9,535 nt of DNA from Bacillota bacterium. GTDB taxonomy: Bacteria; Bacillota; Sulfobacillia; RBS10-35. The position numbers and the translations under genes are program-made. The stretch covers positions 1 through 9,535 of the forward strand of contig JASBVX010000033.1 in NCBI GenBank assembly GCA_029960865.1, read 5' to 3'. The notes beneath the pieces were generated by a model. The model had not been told where the DNA came from. It saw only the letters and a list, made by a program, of their open reading frames with translations, and did not search any database. Positions within the stretch are counted from its first letter, which is position 1, and each line of letters begins with the position of its first letter. Positions 1 through 6,628 of the stretch are shown piece after piece.

Positions 1-51
1 ATGTGAGTAAGACTATGAAACTATATCCAAGTTTTATTTAGCAGTTGCGAA

Positions 52-654
52 CCCCACCAGATCGCCCCCCATGCCGATGCCGGCCTGACGGCCTACCATG
101 CGGCCAAAAAGGCAGCCCAGCACCTGGAGCCGGGGGATTTCGCCGTTCTCATCGGGTTTGGCGGCCTGGGGCATATCGGGTTCCAGGTCCTGCGCTCCCT
201 TTCCTCTGCCCGCCTCATTGTGGTGGATCGTTCGCCCCTGGCCTTGGAGCTGGCGGAAGAGCTGGGGGCGGAGCACCGGGTCCAGGCGGGGGAACACGTG
301 GTGGAAGAGGTCCTTCGCCTCACGGGTGGGAGGGGGGCCGAAGCCACCTTGGATTTCGTCGGAGAGGAAGGCGCCATCGAAATGGGCCTCGCCATGACGA
401 AAAACGCCGGTTCCTATTACGTCATCGGTTATGGAGGCAAGGTGGAGGTCCCTTCCATTGACCTCATCTTCAGCGAGAAGAACATCATCGGGAACCTGGT
501 AGGCACCTACACCGACCTGATGGAGCTGATGACCCTGGCGGGGGAAGGAAAGGTCCACCTGGCCACCACCACCTATCCCCTGGATGAGATCAACCGGGCC
601 ATCGCCGATCTTCACCACGGGAAGATCAAGGGCAGGGCTGTTCTCGTCCCCTGA
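52..654 (+). pseudogene. 5'-truncated zinc-type alcohol dehydrogenase (NAD-binding and C-terminal part only)
   Basis: From about base 52 the reading frame matches medium-chain NAD(P)-dependent alcohol dehydrogenases: an ADAGLTAYHA segment (73-102), a Rossmann glycine motif GFGGLG, then IVVDRS, where an Asp at the end of the second strand suggests NAD rather than NADP. The C-terminus KGRAVLVP followed by TGA is the normal family end. About 200 residues remain of the usual 340-350. The GroES-like N-terminal catalytic domain with the zinc ligands is absent. Upstream the same frame has TGA at 4-6 and 16-18, no ATG, GTG or TTG before the GTG at 220, and the first ~50 bases are only about one-third G+C. 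It is therefore a remnant, a junction with a mobile element, or a contig-edge artefact; an active enzyme is not expected. It converges with the minus-strand operon, its stop lying 3 bases from the neighbouring stop, with no evident terminator. Confidence 0.72.
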
Positions 655-657
655 CGT

Positions 658-1716
658 CTAGAGGAGCCAACCCGGAAACTGGTTCCCGAAGGCCTCCTTC
701 ACCGCATGGTGGGCCGCCTCGATGGCTTTTCGGTCGTCGGGATGGAGGATGCGGGAGATGGATTCCACCTTCTGGGCCACGGTAAAGGTATCTTCGACCG
801 CCAGGAGGACGGGAACCTCCTTCTCCTTGGCCCGGCTCAGGACGCGGGCGTCGGGCTCGTTGCCCCCCGTCAAGATCAGGAGAGAAATGTCGGTCTCCAG
901 GGCGGCCAGGGCCACATCGGCGCGGTCGCCCCCTGTAATGACGCCTACATGGGGATAACGGCGGAAATAACTCAGGGCCCTCTCCGCCGTCATGGCCCCG
1001 ATGAGGAGATGTTCCACCGGGCGATCCAGGCGGCCTTCCACCAAAAGCCGGCCAGCGGTCATCTGCAGGTAGACGGCGGCGTTGGGCGCGCTGAGGGTAG
1101 TGTGGTAGGGGATGGACCCCAGATAGGGCACCTGATGCCGTTCTAAAAGAGGCCGGTAGATCTTTTCCACCCGCTGCGTTTCGTGGGGTTGGACGCTGTT
1201 GAAGAGGACTCCGGCCACCGGTACTCCTTTGCTTTGGGCATATCGGGCCACCACCAGGACCTGTTCTACGGCCCGGTCGCCGTCGCGGGGCCGGACAGCA
1301 TAGAGGACGGGATAGCGGAAGTATTCCATGAGGCTCCACGCATCCAAACCGGCTGAAGCCAGCTTCCAGAGGCTGGTGGGGCCATCCACCAGCAAGGCAT
1401 CCCGGCCCGAGCGGGCCTTTTCCAGGACCCCATCCAGGACAGCTTTGGAGAAGGGAGCCTCTTCCTTGAGGTAGCGGGATTCCAACGGAAAAGGACAGAT
1501 GGTTTCCAGATCCCGGTCGAGCCCCAGCGCTTTTTGCATCAGCCGCGCGTCGGCATCCTCTCCGAATTCAGGCACCATCCAGTAACCGATGGGCTTCAGG
1601 TATCCCGGCTTTTTCCCCATCTCTTTCAGCCACAGGGCCAGCCCCAACAGAATGGCCGTCTTGCCGCTCCCAGGACGCCCCAGGATAAAGACGCCCTTTC
1701 CGTGTTCCCCTGCCAT
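658..1716 (-). CDS. BioD-like P-loop ATPase with DRTGG domain (phosphotransacetylase N-terminal-like)
   Basis: Cytosolic protein of 352 residues (ATG at 1716). The N-terminal half is a dethiobiotin-synthetase-like P-loop domain with Walker A GRPGSGKT (residues 13-20) and a Walker-B-like LLVDGP near 108-113. The C-terminal half is a DRTGG domain with its signature ITGGDR (260-265) and a second LTGG near 283-285. This two-domain layout matches the N-terminal part of long phosphotransacetylases, but the catalytic PTA_PTB domain is missing, so phosphotransacetylase activity should not be assumed. It is the third gene of an operon with the acyl-CoA synthetase, a pairing known from other genomes, and may regulate or assist that enzyme (inference). 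ATG 1716 is preferred because GGAAGGTGG lies 5 bases upstream. GTG at 1725 would add three residues and leave 7 bases after the synthetase stop. TAG stop. Confidence 0.85.
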   Translation of the reverse strand: MAGEHGKGVFILGRPGSGKTAILLGLALWLKEMGKKPGYLKPIGYWMVPEFGEDADARLMQKALGLDRDLETICPFPLESRYLKEEAPFSKAVLDGVLEKARSGRDALLVDGPTSLWKLASAGLDAWSLMEYFRYPVLYAVRPRDGDRAVEQVLVVARYAQSKGVPVAGVLFNSVQPHETQRVEKIYRPLLERHQVPYLGSIPYHTTLSAPNAAVYLQMTAGRLLVEGRLDRPVEHLLIGAMTAERALSYFRRYPHVGVITGGDRADVALAALETDISLLILTGGNEPDARVLSRAKEKEVPVLLAVEDTFTVAQKVESISRILHPDDRKAIEAAHHAVKEAFGNQFPGWLL

Positions 1717-1732
1717 GATCTCCACCTTCCCT

Positions 1733-3841
1733 TCACTGAATAGTCATTTTCGCATCGACGACCCAGGCTCCTTTTTCTCCCACGAGAACAGGGTTGAGGT
1801 CCATCTCCAGGAGCTGAGGGAACCCCTGGAGCATGAGGGCCACCTTCTGCAAAAGATCCAGGAAGGCGCCCTCGTCGGCGGGGGGAGAACCCCGGAAACC
1901 CCGCAAAAGGGTGCCCAGGCGGGTTTCCTGGATCATCTGGGCGAGATCCCCGGCGGTGACGATCTCCACCAGCCGAAAGGCGGCTTCCTGCAGAAGGTTG
2001 ACGAAGATGCCCCCCAACCCCACCACCAAAAGAGGTCCGAAGGTGGGGTCGCGGGTCATGCCCACCAGAGCTTCCACTCCCTGGGGCAGCATCCTTTGAA
2101 CCTCCACCCCGTAGAGGGCAGCTCCGGGAACGCGGCGCTCCACCCCCTCCATGATGGCAGTGTAGGCCTTTTCCACCGCCCTGCGGTCCTTGAGGCCGAG
2201 CTGCACCCCGCCCACATCGGATTTATGAAGGATATCCGGGGAAGAAATCTTCAATGCCACTGGATAACCCAAGGTCTCCGCCGCATCCCCCGCTTCCTTG
2301 GCGGAAGTGGCCAGGCGGGCTGCCGCCACCGGTATTCCGAAGCTCTCCGCCACGCGGAGGGCTTCCGCCGGCAGGAGGACCTTCCGGTTTTCCCCGGCGG
2401 CCTTCTCCAGCACCTTCTGGGCCGCGGCGGGAAAACTCCATCCCTTGGGCAGGGCCAAAGGGTCCGCCGCCTCCTTTTGCCGCTCAAAGCCATAGCGATA
2501 AAGGCGGGCCAAGGCCCCCACCGCCTCCTCGGGGAAGGCGTAGGTGGGAATCCCTCCTTTTTGCAGAAGGGCGGCTCCCTCCGCCACCCCCTCTCCCCCC
2601 ATGAAGGCCGCCACCACCGGGAAGTTCCCCGGGTTCTTGTGGAGGAGGACGTCGGCGGTTCCCTGAGGATCGGCCGTATCGGCCGGACAAAGGATGACCA
2701 CCAGCCCGTCCACGTGCGGGTCGGAGGTGAGCAGTCCAAAGGCTTTTTCGTAGCGGGCGGCATCGGCGTCACCCAAGACATCCACCGGGTTTTCCACGCT
2801 GGATTCGGCGGGGAGGAACTGGCGCAGCTTTTGTTTGGTGTCCAGGGCCAGCGGTGCCAGCTGCAGCTGTTCCTTTTCCACCGCGTCGCTGGCCAGGATC
2901 CCGCCCCCTCCCGCATTGGTCAGGATGGCCACCCGCTTGCCCTTGGGATAGCGGGGGGAGCGAAAGGCCCATGCCGAAAGGAAGAGCTCGTCCATGGTAT
3001 CCACCCGGACGACGCCCGACTGGCGCAGGGCCGCTTCGTAGGCGCGATCGGAACCGGCCAGGGCGCCGGTGTGGGAAGCAGCAGCTTTGGCGCCCGCGGC
3101 GCTTCGCCCCGATTTCAGCACCACCACGGGTTTTTCCCGCGTGACCCGGGAGGCCACCTGCAGAAATTTTGGCCCCCTTTTGATGTCTTCCAGGTACATG
3201 AGAATGACACGGGTCTGGTCATGGTGGAGGAGATTTTCCAAAAGGTCGGTTTCATCGACATCGGCCTTGTTGCCGATGCTGGCAAAGCGGGAAAACCCCA
3301 GGTTGGTGCCCAGGGCATAATCGAGGATGGCCAGGAGGAGGGCGCCACTCTGGGAAATGAAGGCCACATCCCCTGCCGGGGGGAAACCGGCGGCGAAGGT
3401 GGCGTTGAAGGGCACGTGCATATCCATGGTGCCCACCACGTTGGGACCCAAAAGGCGCATGGAGTATTGGCGCACCACCGACAAAAGCTCTTCTTCCCGC
3501 TCTTTGCCTGCGGGACCGATCTCGCGAAAGCCGGCCGTCAGGACTAAAAGGCCGCCAACCCCGGCATCGCCCGCTTCCTTGGCGATCTGAACCACCTTCT
3601 CCGCCGGCACCGCCACCACCGCCAGGTCGATGGGGCCTTCCGCCTCCTTGGCCGCTTGCAGGGTGGGGTAGATGGGGAGATGGTCCCATTGGCCACCCTT
3701 GGGGTTGATGGGGAGAATCTTTCCCCGGTATCCGCTTTGCACCAGGTTCTGGACCACCATGTGGCCCACCTTGCGGGGATTGAGGGAAGCCCCCACCACG
3801 GCGGTGGCGCGAGGAGAGAAAAAGATATCGAGATTCATCAT
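1733..3841 (-). CDS. ADP-forming acyl-CoA (acetate--CoA) ligase, fused alpha-beta type
   Basis: Protein of 702 residues, the usual length of fused NDP-forming acyl-CoA synthetases. They interconvert carboxylate + CoA + ATP with acyl-CoA + ADP + phosphate in the cytosol. Domains in order: a CoA-binding Rossmann domain (VVGAS at 15-19, LLGPNVVG at 130-137); succinyl-CoA-synthetase-like domains carrying the phosphorylated histidine in SHTGALAG (His257) and a Glu in YLED (Glu218) that fits the conserved active-site glutamate; and a C-terminal ATP-grasp domain from about 480 with HKSDVGGV (His539), the likely counterpart of the beta-subunit histidine. All key residues look intact. The start is one of two adjacent ATGs (3841, 3838). 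The first overlaps the hydrolase stop as ATGA and has AAGGGGG 12 bases upstream, which implies translational coupling. The acyl substrate (acetate, branched or aryl acid) cannot be read from the sequence. TGA stop. Confidence 0.93.
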   Translation of the reverse strand: MMNLDIFFSPRATAVVGASLNPRKVGHMVVQNLVQSGYRGKILPINPKGGQWDHLPIYPTLQAAKEAEGPIDLAVVAVPAEKVVQIAKEAGDAGVGGLLVLTAGFREIGPAGKEREEELLSVVRQYSMRLLGPNVVGTMDMHVPFNATFAAGFPPAGDVAFISQSGALLLAILDYALGTNLGFSRFASIGNKADVDETDLLENLLHHDQTRVILMYLEDIKRGPKFLQVASRVTREKPVVVLKSGRSAAGAKAAASHTGALAGSDRAYEAALRQSGVVRVDTMDELFLSAWAFRSPRYPKGKRVAILTNAGGGGILASDAVEKEQLQLAPLALDTKQKLRQFLPAESSVENPVDVLGDADAARYEKAFGLLTSDPHVDGLVVILCPADTADPQGTADVLLHKNPGNFPVVAAFMGGEGVAEGAALLQKGGIPTYAFPEEAVGALARLYRYGFERQKEAADPLALPKGWSFPAAAQKVLEKAAGENRKVLLPAEALRVAESFGIPVAAARLATSAKEAGDAAETLGYPVALKISSPDILHKSDVGGVQLGLKDRRAVEKAYTAIMEGVERRVPGAALYGVEVQRMLPQGVEALVGMTRDPTFGPLLVVGLGGIFVNLLQEAAFRLVEIVTAGDLAQMIQETRLGTLLRGFRGSPPADEGAFLDLLQKVALMLQGFPQLLEMDLNPVLVGEKGAWVVDAKMTIQ

Positions 3842-4800
3842 TCGCCGTCCCGGCCCCCTTTCAGACGCTGTCTCACTTCCGTCACGCGGCGCCGGTATCG
3901 GCGTCCGTGGGCATTTTGCATCCACCAGAAGAATCGCCAGTGGGGCAGCTCCAGCAGCGGATGGAGCCAGAAGTTTTCCGGCACTTCCCCCTGGGGCTGA
4001 GGTTCCCCCACATCGATCCGGGTGACGACGATGCCGAAACCTTCTTCGGGAGGCCGCTCCGCCATGACGGTGCCGTCCCGCTCCACCACCTGGGCCGAGG
4101 CGATGTAGCGGGTCCGGTAAGGGGTACCCAGGGCCCAGCTTCCCCGGACTTGCCCGCACCAGTTGCCGTGGATGATGGGGGCTCCCACCAGGCGGCTGAA
4201 GGTGGGGAGGGCGTTCTGCCATAGCGCCACGTTTTGCCGGTGAAGCCACCTCCAAAGGGGCGTGCCCGGGAGATTCTCCGGCACGTCCCACCAGCAGCTG
4301 CCTCCCACCACCAGGCGAACGTTCCCGCGAAGCCGTCGGGCGGTGCCGGCGCGGAGAAATTCCCAGCAAAGGGCTGCCCCTACGGGACCCAGGGGACTGC
4401 GGATGAGGCCTTCGTCTTCACCCCCCTCGTACCAGGCGTTTTCCCACATGGTGGGGATATCCTTGTCGTGGTAACCCAGTAACCCCGAGGGCCCCATGAG
4501 CACGAAGCGGTTTCGCAAGGCCCCTGAAGGCAAGCGGACGATCCAGGAAGCGCCGATGGTCAGATTGAGGAGCCGGGCCTGTTCTTCCAGCCAGGCGTAG
4601 GTGGGTCCCGGGAAGGGCTCGATGGCCGCCCCTACCGACGGATGAAAGGCCATGGCGGTGGTCAGAAATTCGGGGAGGGCCACCCATTGCGCCCCCAGGG
4701 CGGCAGCTTCCTTCAAAGCTTCCTCCGCCTGCTGCAAGTGATACAGGCGGTTTCCCAGACGCGCTTCCAACTGCACTGCCGCCACCTTCAAGCGCTCCAC
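3838..4800 (-). CDS. nitrilase-superfamily carbon-nitrogen hydrolase
   Basis: Protein of 320 residues that hydrolyses a non-peptide C-N bond (amide, carbamoyl or nitrile) through a cysteine thioester. The catalytic set is visible: Glu44 in ALPEF, Lys113 in HDKDIP, a second Glu120 in MWENAWYEGG, and Cys145 in ALCWEF. CWE resembles true nitrilases more than the CYD/CFD of many amidases, but the following residues (FLRAG) do not match the usual nitrilase pattern, so the substrate is open. The sequence is unusually rich in tryptophan (16), with a Trp/Phe-rich stretch at 277-293 followed by a strongly basic tail. No signal peptide is seen. The GTG start at 4800 has GGAAAGGG 7 bases upstream, inside the loop of a small hairpin. 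It is the first gene of the operon; its TGA overlaps the synthetase start. Its product acid could feed the synthetase directly (inference). Confidence 0.88.
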   Translation of the reverse strand: MERLKVAAVQLEARLGNRLYHLQQAEEALKEAAALGAQWVALPEFLTTAMAFHPSVGAAIEPFPGPTYAWLEEQARLLNLTIGASWIVRLPSGALRNRFVLMGPSGLLGYHDKDIPTMWENAWYEGGEDEGLIRSPLGPVGAALCWEFLRAGTARRLRGNVRLVVGGSCWWDVPENLPGTPLWRWLHRQNVALWQNALPTFSRLVGAPIIHGNWCGQVRGSWALGTPYRTRYIASAQVVERDGTVMAERPPEEGFGIVVTRIDVGEPQPQGEVPENFWLHPLLELPHWRFFWWMQNAHGRRYRRRVTEVRQRLKGGRDGE

Positions 4801-4821
4801 GGTGCCACCCTTTCCGGCACC
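4801..4821 (-). promoter_or_regulatory. RBS-in-loop hairpin before the hydrolase start
   Basis: On the minus strand a 6-bp inverted repeat (GGTGCC at 4821-4816, GGCACC at 4806-4801) encloses a 9-base loop holding the Shine-Dalgarno GGAAAGGG (4815-4808). The stem ends directly against the GTG start at 4800. A competing stem exists: GGCAC (4816-4820) also pairs with GTGCC (4826-4830) across CTATT, so two mutually exclusive folds are possible. The pairing is read from the sequence; any regulatory role is inference. No convincing -35/-10 pair was found for either direction in 4801-4926. Confidence 0.4.
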
Positions 4822-4846
4822 TATTGTGCCATATCCTGGTTTTTAC

Positions 4847-4871
4847 GGCAGCCCCGGAAGGATTTGCTGCC
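4847..4871 (+). promoter_or_regulatory. RBS-in-loop hairpin upstream of the solute-binding protein gene
   Basis: GGCAGC (4847-4852) and GCTGCC (4866-4871) form a 6-bp stem with a 13-base loop that contains GGAAGGA (4856-4862). One base after the stem is an ATG (4873) in frame with the lipoprotein gene, 10 bases from that Shine-Dalgarno. The layout copies the hairpin before the divergent hydrolase gene. It could serve a longer form of the lipoprotein or regulate translation; both are inference. Confidence 0.35.
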
Positions 4872-4910
4872 AATGTGGGCGAAAGGGACGAACGAATGTG
4901 AAGAAAGAGA

Positions 4911-4918
4911 AAAGGAGG
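4911..4918 (+). promoter_or_regulatory. strong RBS deciding the TTG start of the solute-binding protein
   Basis: AAAGGAGG at 4911-4918 is near-consensus and sits 8 bases before TTG 4927. This is the best Shine-Dalgarno/start pair upstream of the signal peptide and the reason TTG was chosen over the in-frame ATG at 4873. Codons between 4873 and 4927 are A-rich with low G+C at third positions, unlike the gene body. Confidence 0.75.
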
Positions 4919-4926
4919 CGAACGAC

Positions 4927-6555
4927 TTGCAACGGAAACGGGCCTTTTGGATTTTACTTTTGGGCATGGCCCTGGTGCTGACGGCCTGCGGCGGCTCCGC
5001 GACCTCTCCCACGGGCCAGGGGACAGACGAGGGCACAGCTCCGCAGACGCAGCAAGTCCTGGTATGGGGTCGGGGCGGCGATTCCGTTTCTTTGGATCCC
5101 GCCAACGTCACCGACGGCGAATCCCTCAAAGTCACCATTCAGATCTTCGATACCCTTTTGCGCTTTGAGGGGGACACCACCAACGTTGGGCCCAGCCTCG
5201 CCGAAAGCTGCCAGCCCAATCAAGACGCCACCGTCTTCACCTGCACCCTGCGCCAAGGGGTCCAGTTCCAGGATGGGACGCCCTTCAACGCGGATGCGGT
5301 GGTCTTCAACTTCGACCGCTGGCGCAAGACCGACAACCCCTACCGGTTCCCAGGGGAGAACTTTGCCTATTACGAATATATGTTCGGCGGTTTTGACAAC
5401 GATTCCATCATCCAGGACGTCAAGGCCCTCGATGAATACACCGTCCAGTTCCAGCTCAAAGAGCCCTTGGCTCCCTTCCTGCAGAACATCGCCATGCCGG
5501 CCTTCGCCATCGCCAGCCCCGCAGCCATCCAAGCCTATAAAGAATCCTTCGCGCAGCATCCTGTGGGGACCGGGCCCTTCACCTTCGTCAGTTGGGCCCC
5601 GGATGACCGGATCGTCCTCGCCCGCAACGACCAGTACTGGGATACGCCCGCCAAGCTGGATCAGCTCATCTATCGGGTAATCCCCGACAACGGCGAGCGC
5701 CTCCTGGAGCTGCAGGCCGGTACCATCCAGTTCGCCGACGGCATCAATCCCGCCGATGTCAGCGTGATCAAGAGCGACCCCAACTTGCAGCTGTTCATCC
5801 GCCCGGCCAATGACATCGGGTACATGGCCATGAACATGGAGAAGAAGCCCTTCGACGATGTTAGGGTGCGGTTGGCCATCAACTACGCCATCAACAAAGA
5901 TGCCCTGGTCAAAGCCTTCTATGGGGACCTGGGGCAGGTGGCCAACACCCCCCTGCCGCCCAAGATGTGGGGCCATGACAGCGACCTCAAGTATCCTTAC
6001 GACCCGGAAAAGGCCAAGCAGCTTCTGGCGGAAGCCGGATTCCCCAACGGCTTTGAGACGGAGCTCTGGGCCATGAGCAATCCCCGGCCTTATTTCCCCG
6101 AGCCGCAGAAGATGGCCGAAGCCATCGCCAACGACCTGAGCCAGGTCGGCATCAAGGTGAAGCTGGTCGTGTACCCGTGGAGCACCTACCTGCAGAAGAC
6201 GGAAAACGGGGAACACACCATGGCCCTTCTGGGCTGGATCGGGGATAACGGCGACCCCGACAACTTCCTCTACGTCCTTTTGGACAAAGACAACGCCGTC
6301 AAAGGATCGGCGGGCAACATCGCCTTCTACAAGAGCGATTCCCTCCACGACATCCTGATCCGGGCCCAAAGGATCCCCGACCAGAAGGAACGGGAAAGGC
6401 TTTACATCGAGGCGCAGAAGATCATCTTCAACGATGCCCCCTGGGCCCCCCTGGTTTACGCGGAGGATCCGGTGGCGGCCAGCGCGAAGGTGCAAGGTTA
6501 TGTGGCCAGCCCCTTGGGTCTGGAGCAGCTGACGCAGGTGAGCCTCAAGCCATAA
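4927..6555 (+). CDS. peptide/nickel-type ABC transporter solute-binding lipoprotein (family 5)
   Basis: Protein of 542 residues, the usual size for DppA/OppA-type binding proteins. The N-terminus has a short basic region (QRKR), a hydrophobic core and lipobox LTAC, so Cys21 would be lipidated and the protein anchored outside the membrane; a Ser/Thr/Gly-rich linker follows. Family 5 hallmarks include DAVVFNFDRW, a GTGPFTF segment, VRLAINYAINKDAL and LLAEAGFPNG. It captures a ligand (peptide, nickel complex, sugar or other solute; not predictable here) and delivers it to the two permeases downstream. TTG at 4927 is chosen for its strong RBS. The in-frame ATG 4873 would add 18 mostly charged residues ahead of the signal peptide and is less likely, though it has its own Shine-Dalgarno. 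The gene is transcribed divergently from the hydrolase operon. TAA stop. Confidence 0.93.
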   Translation: MQRKRAFWILLLGMALVLTACGGSATSPTGQGTDEGTAPQTQQVLVWGRGGDSVSLDPANVTDGESLKVTIQIFDTLLRFEGDTTNVGPSLAESCQPNQDATVFTCTLRQGVQFQDGTPFNADAVVFNFDRWRKTDNPYRFPGENFAYYEYMFGGFDNDSIIQDVKALDEYTVQFQLKEPLAPFLQNIAMPAFAIASPAAIQAYKESFAQHPVGTGPFTFVSWAPDDRIVLARNDQYWDTPAKLDQLIYRVIPDNGERLLELQAGTIQFADGINPADVSVIKSDPNLQLFIRPANDIGYMAMNMEKKPFDDVRVRLAINYAINKDALVKAFYGDLGQVANTPLPPKMWGHDSDLKYPYDPEKAKQLLAEAGFPNGFETELWAMSNPRPYFPEPQKMAEAIANDLSQVGIKVKLVVYPWSTYLQKTENGEHTMALLGWIGDNGDPDNFLYVLLDKDNAVKGSAGNIAFYKSDSLHDILIRAQRIPDQKERERLYIEAQKIIFNDAPWAPLVYAEDPVAASAKVQGYVASPLGLEQLTQVSLKP

Positions 6556-6574
6556 CACCGACAGTAACCGGCGC

Positions 6575-6598
6575 GCGGGGAGGGGCCTCCCTCCCCGC
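6575..6598 (+). other. perfect 10-bp intercistronic hairpin
   Basis: GCGGGGAGGG (6575-6584) pairs fully with CCCTCCCCGC (6589-6598) around the tetraloop GCCT, 20 bases after the binding-protein stop. No T-run follows, so it is not a standard intrinsic terminator. A very stable hairpin just after a binding-protein gene commonly protects the 3' end of that message or dampens read-through, giving more binding protein than permease. That role is inferred here. Confidence 0.7.
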
Positions 6599-6628
6599 CT
6601 CCCCGGAAAGGAGCCTCCTTCGCCCCCC

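Noticed and set aside
633..653. Terminator hairpin between the dehydrogenase remnant and the DRTGG gene
   Set aside because: Only a 5-bp stem (CAGGG/CCCTG) with an 11-base loop and no T-run on either strand.
1589..3547. A 652-codon open frame on the plus strand, antisense to the acyl-CoA synthetase
   Set aside because: It lies wholly over a clearly conserved gene; its translation is low-complexity, rich in Gly, His, Gln and Arg, with no recognisable domain. Long antisense frames are expected in GC-rich coding DNA.
3842..4369. Upstream extension of the acyl-CoA synthetase to 878 residues
   Set aside because: The added 176 residues lie inside the hydrolase gene and are Pro/Arg/Gly-rich. The ATGA overlap with an upstream RBS and the family-typical N-terminus place the start at 3841.
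4642..4926. Upstream extension of the binding protein to 637 residues
   Set aside because: It runs through the divergent hydrolase gene and would bury the lipoprotein signal peptide.
4801..4926. Sigma-70-type promoters in the divergent region
   Set aside because: Several partial -35 or -10 matches exist (for example TTGTGC, CACAAT) but no pair has both good boxes and 16-18 base spacing, so none is annotated.
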